Of a stretch of DNA of 64,000 nucleotides, positions 25,463 through 34,174 are shown in pieces (position 1 is the first letter of the stretch; every line of letters starts with the position of its first letter). Under the pieces are notes generated by a model. The model did not search any database, was not told the DNA's origin, and saw only the letters and a program-made list of their open reading frames with translations. Made by a program: the position numbers and the translations under genes. The stretch lies in contig NZ_CABUOL010000003.1 of the NCBI RefSeq assembly GCF_902493215.1, positions 62,001 to 126,000 of the forward strand. The letters run 5' to 3'. This DNA comes from an uncultured Mediterranea sp. (lineage in GTDB: Bacteria; Bacteroidota; Bacteroidia; Bacteroidales; Bacteroidaceae).

Positions 25463-25678
25463 TCAGAGGGAGTCATCGCCCTCTTCATTCTTCGCCGCGC
25501 CGCCCTTCTTCGCCTTCTTCAGCCGCCCGCTCTTGCGCAGGGCCTCGTTGATGATCCACTGGAGCTGGCCGTTGGTGCTGCGGAACTCGTCGGCCGCCCA
25601 CTTCTCGATGGCATCCATCGTAGCGGCGTCCACGCGCAGGACAAAACTCTTGGTTGTATTTTCTTTCTTCGTTGCCAC
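25463..25678 (-). CDS. Small Arc-like ribbon-helix-helix protein
   Basis: A 71-residue protein. KSFVLRVDAATMDAIEKWAADEFRSTNGQLQWIINEALRK has the strand-helix-helix pattern of Arc-family DNA-binding proteins, followed by a basic tail (KKAKKGG) and an acidic end. The start is GTG at 25678; no in-frame ATG is available upstream. It sits 36 bases after the hydrolase gene. A DNA-binding role, perhaps on the operon's own TGATATC sites, is inferred. Confidence 0.75.
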   Translation of the reverse strand: MATKKENTTKSFVLRVDAATMDAIEKWAADEFRSTNGQLQWIINEALRKSGRLKKAKKGGAAKNEEGDDSL

Positions 25679-25714
25679 TTTTCTCTATACGTATTTTTAC
25701 CAGACAAACAACAA

Positions 25715-27061
25715 TCAACGCACATCCCTGCCGCGGATGAAGCCGGCCACGTCGTCGGCCACGCAGGAGGGTACGGGGCGCGCCTCGTTATACTCCAGCG
25801 GGGTGGACTTGCCCTTGCCTTCCTGCAACAGGTGGTTCAGCGCGGGGTAGGACTTGAGCTGCGCCTTGGGGCGGGCGAGCAGGCCCATGAGCCACAGGCC
25901 GTAGTCCTGCATGGTGACCTGATAGTCGCGCTCGCCCTGAAGCACCAGCAGGGGGCAATCCAAGCTTGCGGCCACTTCCACGGGGCGATAGGCGCGCAGA
26001 AATTCCCAATACCCCTTGGGCAGGCCCAGCGGCAGGGCGATGGTGTCGCTGAAGGCAGGCGTGCCCAGGCGCTTCACGTTGGCCACCTGCCGCTTCAGCT
26101 CGTCCAGCTGGGCGCGCGTCTGCTCGCTGGGCGTGGTCAGCGAGGCGAGATATGCCGACTGCTCCACCAGTAGGTCCTCGAAGGGACGGGCAGGTCCGGC
26201 CACGATGATGATGCCTGCCACCTGAGGCGAACGCCTGGCGATGCGCGGGGCCATCATGCCGCCCTGGCTGTGGCCGAGGACAAAGACGCTGTCGGCCGCC
26301 ACCTGAGGCAGGCCGGCTGCCAGACGGACGGCCGAGAGGGCATCGTCCACCGTCTCCACATCCATGTCCAGCCGGCGACCCTGCGGCACGCAATCGGCGC
26401 CGTAGACCTTCGTGCGCTTGTCGTAGCGCAGGGTGGCGATGCCGCGGTAGGCCAGCAGCCAGGCCAGGTCGCGGAAGGGCTTGTTGGGGCCTATGGTCTC
26501 GTCGCGGTCGTTGGGGCCCGAGCCGTGTACCAGCACTACGCAGGGCACCCGTCGGCCCTCCTCCTTCAGGCGGGGCAGGGTCAGCGTGGCGGGCAGGTGG
26601 TAGCCGTCGGTCACCACCACGGTGTCGCGCTCTTCCATCAGCGTGCGGTCGAAGGCTACGGCAGGCGCTCCGGCAGGTTCGGGGGCGGGCACCACACGGA
26701 TGGTGTTCAGCCGCCCATCGGCGTCGAAACCCACGAGCAGGCGCAGGCGGTAGCGTTCGAAGGTCAGGTCGCGGCGGCACAGCTCCACGCCCTGCACGGC
26801 TTCCTGCGTCCAGGCTCCGGCCGACTGCAACGCGCCGAACTGGCCCGTCAGCTGGCGCCAGGTGTCGGCAAACACGGCGGGCGAGAGCTGGCGCTGCGCC
26901 TCGTCGTTGAGGGCGACATAGATGCTGTCACCACGGCCTTCGACAAGGTGTTCGTAGATGCGCTCCGCACGCGCCCGACGGTCGTCCTGCGCCCATCCCT
27001 TCAGGGCGGTTCCGCCCAGCAGGAAGAACAAAGCCCATATCGTAATCTTCCAATTATCCAT
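25715..27061 (-). CDS. Exported alpha/beta hydrolase with N-terminal DUF3887-like domain
   Basis: A 448-residue protein with signal MDNWKITIWALFFLLGGTALKGWA. An N-terminal ~100-residue domain (FADTWRQLTGQFGALQSAG) resembles DUF3887. The alpha/beta hydrolase fold follows, with HGSGPNDRDE (oxyanion region), the nucleophile elbow GHSQGGMM near residue 264, Asp in LVLQGERDYQV, and a C-terminal His in YPALNHLL. A probable periplasmic serine esterase; the substrate is unknown. Confidence 0.87.
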   Translation of the reverse strand: MDNWKITIWALFFLLGGTALKGWAQDDRRARAERIYEHLVEGRGDSIYVALNDEAQRQLSPAVFADTWRQLTGQFGALQSAGAWTQEAVQGVELCRRDLTFERYRLRLLVGFDADGRLNTIRVVPAPEPAGAPAVAFDRTLMEERDTVVVTDGYHLPATLTLPRLKEEGRRVPCVVLVHGSGPNDRDETIGPNKPFRDLAWLLAYRGIATLRYDKRTKVYGADCVPQGRRLDMDVETVDDALSAVRLAAGLPQVAADSVFVLGHSQGGMMAPRIARRSPQVAGIIIVAGPARPFEDLLVEQSAYLASLTTPSEQTRAQLDELKRQVANVKRLGTPAFSDTIALPLGLPKGYWEFLRAYRPVEVAASLDCPLLVLQGERDYQVTMQDYGLWLMGLLARPKAQLKSYPALNHLLQEGKGKSTPLEYNEARPVPSCVADDVAGFIRGRDVR

Positions 27062-27085
27062 TGTCCATTATCAATTATCCATTGT
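27049..27085. repeat. Short-word repeat between membrane-protein and hydrolase genes
   Basis: ATTATCCATTGTCCATTATC words of the purine/pyrimidine family overlap the start codon of the hydrolase gene and the 3' end of the 27075 gene. Confidence 0.55.
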
Positions 27086-27587
27086 TCTTCAGCCAACGGC
27101 TGTAATAGTAATAATCCAGGTAATACTTCAGCGCGCCGCCCACAAAGGCCAGCGCCACAATCATCAGGTTGCGCAGGCGGAAACGGTCGGCCCATACGGC
27201 GGCATCGAAGCCTTCCACCGCCCACTCTATCAGGTCGAAGACGAGCGTCACCCCTACCACCACCAGCGCATACACGCCGCCGGTGAAGAGCACGAAGAGG
27301 GGCTTGTTGCGCAGGTAGAGACGGTGCGTCAGGTTGCCCACCACGATGTGCCTCGTCTCCACACGCGGACGGCAATAGAGGTAGACGCCCCGCAGGGCGA
27401 TGAGCACGCCCACCAGCATGAAGGCCGCAATGCCCCAGAGGTTGCCCTTGTCCATCAGCAGCCAGTTGCGGCCGAGTATCCAGGCAAACACCAGCGCGAT
27501 GAACACCCCCACTCCGATGCCGGAGCCGGCCGTCAGGCGGGTGCTGCACTGATAGATTACTTCACTTCCACTATTAAATCCTATCAT
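27075..27587 (-). CDS. Membrane protein of unknown function in SPFH cluster
   Basis: A 170-residue protein with about four hydrophobic segments, including IGVGVFIALVFAWILG, GIAAFMLVGVLIALRGVYLYC, LFVLFTGGVYALVVVGVTLVFDLI and LMIVALAFVGGALKYYLDYYYY. The ATG at 27587 is chosen because the frame upstream passes through repeat DNA. No family recognised. Its stop overlaps the region just upstream of the hydrolase start. Confidence 0.7.
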   Translation of the reverse strand: MIGFNSGSEVIYQCSTRLTAGSGIGVGVFIALVFAWILGRNWLLMDKGNLWGIAAFMLVGVLIALRGVYLYCRPRVETRHIVVGNLTHRLYLRNKPLFVLFTGGVYALVVVGVTLVFDLIEWAVEGFDAAVWADRFRLRNLMIVALAFVGGALKYYLDYYYYSRWLKNNG

Positions 27588-27596
27588 ATCTTTTGT

Positions 27597-27645
27597 TTTA
27601 GAAGTTAGAGAAGTTAAAGGAGTTAGAGGAGTTAGAGGCCAATTG
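27597..27645. repeat. Tandem AAGTTAGAGG/AGGAGTTA words
   Basis: Tandem purine-rich words (GAAGTTAAAGGAGTTAGAGG) that are the reverse-strand counterpart of the AACTCCTTT words near 14898-14930. No coding content. Confidence 0.55.
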
Positions 27646-27684
27646 CCTTTAAAAGCGGAAGAGGCATAAAAGTATCGGCTTTCA

Positions 27685-27850
27685 ACTCCCCTCCTTCCGG
27701 AAGGAGGGGTGCCCAACGGGCGGGGTGGTAGGTTTTCGCGAGAGGTTATCAATCAACGCGTTACGCATTCACCTACCACCTCCCCCTATCGGGGACTCCT
27801 CCTTCCGGAAGGAGGAGAGTTGAAGATACTTCTATTTTGACACCCTTCCG
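27685..27850. repeat. CCTTCCGGAAGG element, copy 1
   Basis: ACTCCCCTCCTTCCGGAAGG starts a palindrome, followed by GCCCAACGGGCGGGGTGGTA, GGTTATCAATCAACG, CACCTACC, and a second CTCCTTCCGGAAGGAGGAG palindrome. It ends in CTTCTATTTTGACACCC, and a partial second end, CCTCTATTTTGAGACA, follows. A near-identical copy is at 58374-58575. It fills most of the 336-base gap between the SPFH gene and the 27075 gene. Confidence 0.85.
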
Positions 27851-27923
27851 TCGCAGATACCTCTATTTTGAGACATTCCCTATGTTCTTGTGTCTGAATC
27901 CGTTCGCCTGTCCGAGCACGCCA

Positions 27924-28889
27924 TTAATGGTTCAGCGTCCCCGTATTCACCACCGGCTGGGCAGCCTCGTCGGCACAGAGCACCACGAGCAGATTGCTCA
28001 CCATGGCCGCCTTCTTCTCTTCGTCCAGCTCCACGATTTCGTCCTTCGAGAGCTTGTCCAACGCCATGTGGACCATCGACACGGCCCCTTCGACAATCTT
28101 CTCGCGGGCACTGATGATGGCCGACGCCTGCTGGCGGCGCAGCATCACGGCCGCAATCTCGGGCGCATAGGCCAGGTAGTTGATGCGGGCTTCCAGCACC
28201 TCGATGCCCGCCATGGCCAGGCGCTCGTTGAGCTTCTGCTCCAGCTGGTCGTTGATTTCCTCACCACCCGAGCGGAGGGTCAGTTCGCCGTCGGCGCCCT
28301 CGTTGTCGTCGTAGGCATACTGCCCGGCCACCTGGCGCAGGGCGGCGTCGCTCTGAATCTTCACGAAGTTCTCGAAGGCGTTCATGCGGTTGGCCACGGC
28401 GTTGCCCATGTTCACCGCCTTGCCGTCGCTCGACGTGGTGCCCGCACTGGCCATGGTCTGCGAGTCGATTTCGAACATCGCCTTGTACGTATCCTTCAGC
28501 CGCCACACCAGCACGAGGCCTATCAGCACGGGGTTACCAATCTTGTCGTTCACCTTGATGGGCTCCACGTCGAGGTTGCGCGCACGCAGCGACAGCTTCT
28601 TGGCCTCCATGAAAGGGTTCACCCAGAAGAAGCCCGTCTCGCGGAACGTGCCCTTATACCGACCGAAGAACACCATGGCCCGTGCCTCGTTGGGCTCCAG
28701 CATCATGTAGCCGCAGTTCAGGATGATCCACAGCACGGACATCACCGTCCCCAGCACATAGAGCAGCACGCCGCCCGTCACGAAGCACCACACCGTAAGG
28801 GCCGCCCATACAAACAGAAAGAGGAACAGGGCCAGGAAGCCGTTCATCTTAAAGCCTTTGAAATTCATTTCCTTTGTTTCCATACGCAT
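27924..28889 (-). CDS. SPFH/Band 7 domain membrane protein
   Basis: A 321-residue protein with two N-terminal membrane segments (MNGFLALFLFLFVWAALTVWCFV and VLLYVLGTVMSVLWIIL). An SPFH domain follows (PNEARAMVFFGRYKGTFRETG, KLSLRARNLDVEPIKVNDK, GNPVLIGLVLVWRLKD), then a helical region (RLAMAGIEVLEARINYLAYAPEIAAVMLRRQQASA). Such proteins scaffold membrane microdomains. It is first of a five-gene cluster with two small membrane proteins, a hydrolase and a ribbon-helix-helix protein. ATG at 28883 is an alternative start. Confidence 0.9.
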   Translation of the reverse strand: MRMETKEMNFKGFKMNGFLALFLFLFVWAALTVWCFVTGGVLLYVLGTVMSVLWIILNCGYMMLEPNEARAMVFFGRYKGTFRETGFFWVNPFMEAKKLSLRARNLDVEPIKVNDKIGNPVLIGLVLVWRLKDTYKAMFEIDSQTMASAGTTSSDGKAVNMGNAVANRMNAFENFVKIQSDAALRQVAGQYAYDDNEGADGELTLRSGGEEINDQLEQKLNERLAMAGIEVLEARINYLAYAPEIAAVMLRRQQASAIISAREKIVEGAVSMVHMALDKLSKDEIVELDEEKKAAMVSNLLVVLCADEAAQPVVNTGTLNH

Positions 28890-28899
28890 TGTTTTAAAG

Positions 28900-28926
28900 T
28901 GATATCATTTTGATATCGCAAAGATA
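28900..28926 (-). promoter_or_regulatory. SPFH promoter with tandem TGATATC sites
   Basis: The minus-strand -7 box TATCTTTG is at 28926-28919. Immediately downstream, TGATATCG (28911-28918) and TGATATCA (28900-28907) repeat with an 11-base period, one helical turn, in the expected leader. This is a plausible self-repression operator for the small ribbon-helix-helix protein of the operon. Confidence 0.5.
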
Positions 28927-29008
28927 TGTATTTCGTTTGAATTATGCAAGAGCCTCAGACGTTTTTTCTTCCATGTCCATACACCGGCGTCTCATTCCGG
29001 CTGCCGAC

Positions 29009-29197
29009 AACTGCCATCTGTCATTTGTCACAGCAATGACAGAATGACAAATGACAGATGACAGTTAGTTGAATTCGGTTTGGAAAAAGTGCGTGACAAA
29101 TTTTATATTATATATATAATAATATATATATAATATAACTTATATTTGGGACGCACACGCTCTTCTGAAAAAAACAAACTGTCATCTGTCATTGTCA
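29009..29197. repeat. Nested palindrome with TGTCATCTGTCA arms and AT core
   Basis: Three TGTCATCTGTCATT-type arms lie at 29009-29030, 29045-29066 (inverted) and 29177-29197. The second and third are inverted around an inner GTGCGT/ACGCAC pair (29090-29095, 29151-29156) and a ~40-base AT-only palindromic core at 29101-29140. The first and second also form a 22-base stem with one mismatch. No credible gene exists in 28890-29808; apart from this element and the dxs promoters the rest of that stretch shows nothing clear. Confidence 0.75.
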
Positions 29198-29669
29198 CTG
29201 CGAGAAATTCGTATTCAATAAAACACATTGATTTTCAACCAATTATATTTCATCGTAATAAATACAACTGTCACAGCTGTCATCACCGGAACAGAAAAAT
29301 GGAGCGAAAAGCGCCGTTTATTTCCTCCCAAAAGGGCAAAATCACATACATTCGAGGGCGAAAAAACAGGAAAATCGAGAAAAAGGACATGCCCGAAAAA
29401 ACTCATTTCGCACTATTTTTTGAAGAAAAAAAAGCTGTTTCCGGCCGAAATTTTCACCAAAGAGAGAGAGTTCCGCCCCGGCATCGAAGCGCACGGGCCA
29501 TTTCTCCGAACAGACACGCAGGCCCCGTCCGCCGGCGGTACAGAGACGGAAAAACGCCGCGGCGTCCCTCGAAAAACACTGCTTTCCACCCTGAAAAACA
29601 ATGCATTAGTTTTATTAACACGCTCCGCTGTTCTGTTAACACATTTTCAGCTGCTGGCGGCGTCCTTTT

Positions 29670-29786
29670 TTTGGCCCGCCCGAGAAAATGGTCTATCTTT
29701 GTGGTACACGGACGGGGGAAAAGCCAGACAGGCAGAAGAAAAAACGTATAACTTTGCCCGCATCCGATTTCTTTTTGTTACTTTTG
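29670..29786 (+). promoter_or_regulatory. Tandem promoters for dxs
   Basis: The first promoter has TTTG (29670-29673), 20 bases, then TATCTTTG (29694-29701). The second has TTTG (29753-29756), 22 bases, then TACTTTTG (29779-29786), placing its start about 16 bases before the dxs ATG. Both fit the Bacteroides -33/-7 pattern. Confidence 0.6.
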
Positions 29787-29808
29787 CATTCTATAACAAA
29801 GACAAGAG

Positions 29809-31716
29809 ATGGATACGAATCTGACTACATACAGCTTGCTGAACAGCATCGCTACCCCCGAAGACCTCCGCAAACTGCGTCCGGACCAGCTGCCGGAGGT
29901 ATGCAGGGAGCTCAGAAAGGACATCATCGAAGAAGTGTCGCGCAACCCCGGACACTTCGCCGCCAGCCTGGGCACCGTGGAACTTACCGTAGCCCTGCAC
30001 TACGTCTACCATACACCCTACGACCGCATCGTGTGGGACGTGGGACACCAGGCCTACGGGCACAAGATACTGACGGGACGTCGCGATGCCTTCTCGACCA
30101 ACCGCCGCTTCAAGGGCATCAAGCCCTTCCCCTCGCCCGAAGAGAGCGAATACGACACCTTTGCCTGCGGACATGCGTCGAACTCCATTTCGGCCGCCCT
30201 GGGCATGTGCGTGGCCGCCCGGCAGAAGGGCGAAACAGACCGCAGGGTGGTGGCCGTCATCGGCGACGGCAGCATGAGCGGCGGACTGGCCTTCGAGGGG
30301 CTGAACAATGCCTCGTCCACGCCGAACGACCTGCTCATCATCCTGAACGACAACGACATGGCCATCGACCGCAGCGTGGGAGGCATGAAGCAGTACCTCT
30401 TCAACCTCACCACGAGCAACCGCTACAACCAGCTGCGCTTCAAGATGTCGCGCATCCTCTTCAAGATGGGCATCCTCAACGAAGAGCGGCGCAAGGCCCT
30501 CATCCGCTTTGCCAACAGCCTGAAGTCCATGGCCGCCCAGCAGCAGAACATCTTCGAGGGCATGAACATCCGATACTTTGGGCCCATCGACGGACACGAC
30601 GTGAAGAATCTGGCCCGCGTGCTCCACGACATCAAGGACCTGAAGGGACCCAAGATACTGCACCTGCACACCACCAAGGGCAAAGGCTTCGAGCCGGCCG
30701 AAAAGGACCCCGGCGTGTGGCACGCGCCCGGCAAGTTCAACCCCGACACGGGCGAACGCATCCTGGCCGACACCAGCCACCTGCCGCCCCTCTACCAGGA
30801 CGTCTTCGGCGAAACGCTCGTGGAGCTGGCACGGCAGAACCCGCGCATCGTGGGCGTGACGCCCGCCATGCCCACCGGCTGCTCCATGAACAAGCTCATG
30901 GAAGCCATGCCCGACCGCGCCTTCGACGTGGGCATCGCCGAGGGACACGCGGCCACCTTCTCGGGCGGCATGGCCAAGGAAGGGCTGCAACCCTTCTGCA
31001 ACATCTACTCGAGCTTCATGCAGCGTGCCTACGACAACGTGATACACGACATCGCCCTGTTGCGCCTGCCCGTGGTGCTCTGCCTGGACCGTGCCGGCCT
31101 GGTGGGCGAAGACGGCCCCACACACCACGGCGTGTTCGACCTGGCCTACTTCCGCCCCATCCCCAACCTGACCATCGCCTCGCCGCTGGACGAACACGAG
31201 CTGCGCCGCCTGATGTACACCGCCCAGCTGCCCGACAAGGGGCCGTTCGTCATCCGCTATCCGCGCGGACGGGGCGTGCTGCTCGACTGGCGCTGCCCGC
31301 TGGAAGAGGTGCCCGTGGGCAAGGGAAGAAAGCTGAAGGAGGGCAAGGACATGGCCGTCGTCACCCTGGGCCCCATCGGCAACGTGGCCGCACGCGCCAT
31401 CACGCGGGCCGAACAGGAGCAGGGCCTCTCCATCGCCCACTACGACCTGCGCTTCCTCAAGCCGCTGGACGAGGAAATGCTCCACGAGATAGGCCGACGT
31501 TTCCGCCGCATCGTCACGGTGGAAGACGGCGTCGTCAGCGGAGGCATGGGCAGCGCCGTGCTGGAGTTCATGGCCGACCACGGCTACAAGCCCGACGTGC
31601 GACGCATCGGCGTGCCCGACCAGTTTGTCGAGCATGGCACCGTCAACGAGCTGTACCACCTGTGCGGCATGGACGAAGAGGGCATCTGCCGACAATTATC
31701 AATGAACAATGAATAA
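29809..31716 (+). CDS. dxs: 1-deoxy-D-xylulose-5-phosphate synthase
   Basis: A 635-residue thiamine diphosphate enzyme that condenses pyruvate and glyceraldehyde-3-phosphate, the first step of the MEP isoprenoid pathway. VWDVGHQAYGHKILTGR carries conserved histidines, GDGSMSGGLAFEGLNNA the cofactor site, and VGIAEGHAATFSGGMA and DRAGLVGEDGPTHHGVFDL the pyrimidine-binding domain. A transketolase C-terminal domain completes it. The final residues SMNNE come from an adjoining short-word repeat. Confidence 0.96.
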   Translation: MDTNLTTYSLLNSIATPEDLRKLRPDQLPEVCRELRKDIIEEVSRNPGHFAASLGTVELTVALHYVYHTPYDRIVWDVGHQAYGHKILTGRRDAFSTNRRFKGIKPFPSPEESEYDTFACGHASNSISAALGMCVAARQKGETDRRVVAVIGDGSMSGGLAFEGLNNASSTPNDLLIILNDNDMAIDRSVGGMKQYLFNLTTSNRYNQLRFKMSRILFKMGILNEERRKALIRFANSLKSMAAQQQNIFEGMNIRYFGPIDGHDVKNLARVLHDIKDLKGPKILHLHTTKGKGFEPAEKDPGVWHAPGKFNPDTGERILADTSHLPPLYQDVFGETLVELARQNPRIVGVTPAMPTGCSMNKLMEAMPDRAFDVGIAEGHAATFSGGMAKEGLQPFCNIYSSFMQRAYDNVIHDIALLRLPVVLCLDRAGLVGEDGPTHHGVFDLAYFRPIPNLTIASPLDEHELRRLMYTAQLPDKGPFVIRYPRGRGVLLDWRCPLEEVPVGKGRKLKEGKDMAVVTLGPIGNVAARAITRAEQEQGLSIAHYDLRFLKPLDEEMLHEIGRRFRRIVTVEDGVVSGGMGSAVLEFMADHGYKPDVRRIGVPDQFVEHGTVNELYHLCGMDEEGICRQLSMNNE

Positions 31717-31735
31717 TGAACAATTTATAATCTGA
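31693..31735. repeat. Short-word repeat overlapping the dxs stop
   Basis: AATTATCAATGAACAATGAA and following AATGAACAATTTATAAT words belong to the purine/pyrimidine family. It supplies the last codons and the stop of dxs. Confidence 0.6.
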
Positions 31736-31742
31736 TTGTAAA

Positions 31743-33083
31743 GTGAAAATCATCATTGCCGGTGCCGGCGCGGTAGGCACACACCTGGCCAAGCTCCTCT
31801 CGCGCGAGAAGCAGGACATCATCCTGATGGACGAAAACGAAGAACGCCTCAACGCCTTCGGGTCGAACTTCGACCTGATGGCCGTCAACGCCTCACCCTC
31901 GTCGGTATCGGGACTCAAGGAAGTGGGTGTGTCCGACGCCGACCTGTTCATCGCCGTCACCCCCGACGAAAGCCGCAACGTGACGGCCTGCCTGCTGGCC
32001 GCCAACCTGGGCGCACAGAAGACCGTGGCCCGCATCGACAACTACGAATACCTGCTGCCCAAGAACAAGGAATTCTTCCAGAAGCTGGGCGTGCACTCGC
32101 TCATCTACCCCGAAATGCTGGCCGCCAAGGAAATCGTGGCCTCCATCCGCATGAGCTGGGTGCGCCAGTGGTGGGAGTTCTGCGGCGGAGCCCTCATCCT
32201 GATAGGCACCAAGATGCGCGCCAAGGCCGAGATACTGAACATCCCCCTGCACCAGCTGGGAGGCCCCGAACTGCCCTACCACATCGTGGCCATCAAGCGC
32301 GGCAACGAGACGCTCATCCCCCGCGGCGACGACGTCATCCAGCTGCACGACATCGTCTACTTCACCACCACCCGCAAGTACATCCCCTACGTGCGTAAGG
32401 TGGCCGGCAAGGAAGACTACCCCGACGTGCGCAACGTCATGATCATGGGCGGCAGCCGCATCGCCGTCAGGACCGCCCAGTACGTGCCCGACTACATGCA
32501 GCTGAAAATCATCGAAAACGACCTGAACCGATGCAACCGCCTGACAGAGATTCTGGACGACCGCATCATGGTCATCAACGGCGACGGACGCGACCTCGAC
32601 CTGCTCACCGAAGAGGGGCTGCAGAACACCGAAGCCTTCGTGGCACTGACGGGCAACTCCGAAACCAACATCCTGGCCTGCCTCGCCGCCAAGCGCATGG
32701 GCGTGCGCAAGACCGTAGCCGAAGTGGAGAACATCGACTACATCGGCATGGCCGAAAGCCTCGACATAGGCACCGTGATCAACAAGAAGATGATCGCCGC
32801 CAGCCACATCTACCAGATGATGCTCGACGCCGACGTGAGCAACGTGAAATGCCTCACCGTGGCCAACGCCGACGTGGCCGAGTTCACCGTCAAGGCCGGC
32901 TCGAAAATCACGAAGCATCCCGTCAAGGACCTGGGCCTGCCCAAGGGCGTGACCATCGGCGGCCTCATCCGCCAGGGCGAGGGTGTCGTCGTGACAGGAA
33001 ACACGCTAATACAGCCGGGCGACCACGTGGTGGTGTTCTGCCTGAGCATGATGATCAAGAAGATAGAACATTACTTTAGTTAA
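31743..33083 (+). CDS. trkA: TrkA potassium uptake regulatory subunit
   Basis: A 446-residue cytoplasmic protein with two RCK modules. The first Rossmann nucleotide-binding motif is IIAGAGAVGTHLAKLL and the second begins at NVMIMGGSRIAVRTAQY; each is followed by an RCK-C domain. TrkA binds NAD(H) and gates TrkH-type K+ channels. The start is GTG at 31743. No trkH follows, although trkA is commonly next to it in Bacteroides; the next genes are nuo. Confidence 0.95.
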   Translation: MKIIIAGAGAVGTHLAKLLSREKQDIILMDENEERLNAFGSNFDLMAVNASPSSVSGLKEVGVSDADLFIAVTPDESRNVTACLLAANLGAQKTVARIDNYEYLLPKNKEFFQKLGVHSLIYPEMLAAKEIVASIRMSWVRQWWEFCGGALILIGTKMRAKAEILNIPLHQLGGPELPYHIVAIKRGNETLIPRGDDVIQLHDIVYFTTTRKYIPYVRKVAGKEDYPDVRNVMIMGGSRIAVRTAQYVPDYMQLKIIENDLNRCNRLTEILDDRIMVINGDGRDLDLLTEEGLQNTEAFVALTGNSETNILACLAAKRMGVRKTVAEVENIDYIGMAESLDIGTVINKKMIAASHIYQMMLDADVSNVKCLTVANADVAEFTVKAGSKITKHPVKDLGLPKGVTIGGLIRQGEGVVVTGNTLIQPGDHVVVFCLSMMIKKIEHYFS

Positions 33084-33160
33084 GTTTGACATAGGATAAA
33101 AAGTGTAAAAATAACCATTTTTTGTCAAGCGGAGGTTACAAACAGATGAATTCTTATTTG

Positions 33161-33203
33161 TAATTTTGCAGGCCGAAAATGAGAAGGGGAGAAACGTCTC
33201 CCC
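33161..33203 (+). promoter_or_regulatory. nuo operon promoter and leader hairpin
   Basis: TAATTTTG at 33161-33168 is a perfect -7 box. The leader contains GGGGAGA-AACG-TCTCCCC (33186-33203), a 7-base stem with tetraloop, about 30 bases before the nuoA ATG at 33233. The -33 region is weak. Confidence 0.6.
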
Positions 33204-33232
33204 ATAACAAACACTAAAATCTTGTCAGATTT

Positions 33233-33583
33233 ATGAATTTTACGTTCTTAGTCACCGTCGTGTTGACGGCCATTGTTTTCGTGGGCCTCGTCATCGCCAT
33301 TTCCCACGCGATAGCGCCCCGTTCGTACAATCCGCAGAAGATGGAACCCTACGAATGCGGTATCCCCACACGCGGCCGTTCCTGGATGCAGTTCCGTGTA
33401 GGCTACTACCTGTTTGCCATCCTGTTCCTGATGTTCGAAGTCGAAACAGTATTCCTCTTCCCCTGGGCCATCACCCTGAAGGAGGGAGGAGCACAGGCAC
33501 TCATCTCCGCCGCATTTTTCCTCTTTATCTTAGTGCTGGGTCTGGCTTACGCCTGGCGGAAAGGAGCACTGGAATGGAAGTAA
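33233..33583 (+). CDS. nuoA: Complex I subunit NuoA
   Basis: A 116-residue subunit with three membrane helices. The hallmark YECGIPTRGRSWMQFRVGYYLFAILFLMFEVETVFLFPW is present in the first and second helices and their loop. First gene of the operon; nuoB starts 10 bases before its stop. Confidence 0.96.
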   Translation: MNFTFLVTVVLTAIVFVGLVIAISHAIAPRSYNPQKMEPYECGIPTRGRSWMQFRVGYYLFAILFLMFEVETVFLFPWAITLKEGGAQALISAAFFLFILVLGLAYAWRKGALEWK

Positions 33584-34173
33584 CGAAGAAACCCGTCATC
33601 AAGTCCATCCCCTACGAAGAATTTCAGGACAACGAAACACTCGAGAAAATCATTCAAGAACTGAACGCCGGCGGCGTGAACGTCGTGGTGGGTGCGCTCG
33701 ACCAGCTCATCGACTGGGGACGCAGCAACTCCCTCTGGCCGCTGACCTTCGCCACCAGCTGCTGTGGTATCGAGTTCATGGCCGTGTGTGCCGCCCGATA
33801 CGACATCGCACGCTTCGGCTTCGAAGTGACCCGCAACAGCCCCCGACAGGCCGACGTCATCCTCGTGAGCGGTACCATCACCCACAAGATGGCCCCTGTG
33901 CTCCGACGCCTGTACGACCAGATGGCCGACCCCAAATACGTCGTGGCCGTGGGCGGATGCGCCGTCAGCGGAGGCCCCTTCCGCAAGTCCTACCACGTGG
34001 TGCAGGGTGTGGACCAGATACTGCCTGTCGACGTCTACGTGCCCGGCTGTCCTCCGCGCCCCGAAGCCTTCCTCTATGGCATGATGCAGCTGCAGCGCAA
34101 GGTGAAGATTGAAAAATTCTTCGGAGGAGTGAACAGAAAAATGAAGAACGAGGATATGAAGAATGAAGAATAA
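33574..34173 (+). CDS. nuoB: Complex I subunit NuoB (N2 cluster)
   Basis: A 199-residue subunit binding the terminal 4Fe-4S cluster N2. Cluster ligands are seen in ATSCCGIEFMAV, VAVGGCAVSGGPF and VPGCPPRPEAF. The start MEVTKKPVIKS overlaps nuoA. The C-terminal tail MKNEDMKNEE is encoded by a short-word repeat at 34138-34174 and is not family sequence. Confidence 0.96.
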   Translation: MEVTKKPVIKSIPYEEFQDNETLEKIIQELNAGGVNVVVGALDQLIDWGRSNSLWPLTFATSCCGIEFMAVCAARYDIARFGFEVTRNSPRQADVILVSGTITHKMAPVLRRLYDQMADPKYVVAVGGCAVSGGPFRKSYHVVQGVDQILPVDVYVPGCPPRPEAFLYGMMQLQRKVKIEKFFGGVNRKMKNEDMKNEE

Positions 34174-34174
34174 T
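34138..34174. repeat. Short-word repeat at the nuoB/nuoCD junction
   Basis: Tandem ATGAAGAA-type words that encode the last residues of nuoB and reach the nuoCD start. Only the purine arm is present. Confidence 0.65.

Noticed and set aside
29101..29140. Replication origin DNA-unwinding element
   Set aside because: AT-rich, but there are no DnaA boxes or dnaA/dnaN-type neighbours.
29146..29824. Two overlapping ~200-codon frames before dxs
   Set aside because: The Lys/Arg-rich translation has no domain, the frames cross two good promoters and the nested palindrome, and neither has a ribosome binding site.
29688..31712. 674-codon plus-strand frame overlapping dxs
   Set aside because: It is out of frame with dxs, which has all the expected motifs; the translation is Arg/Pro/Gly-rich noise.
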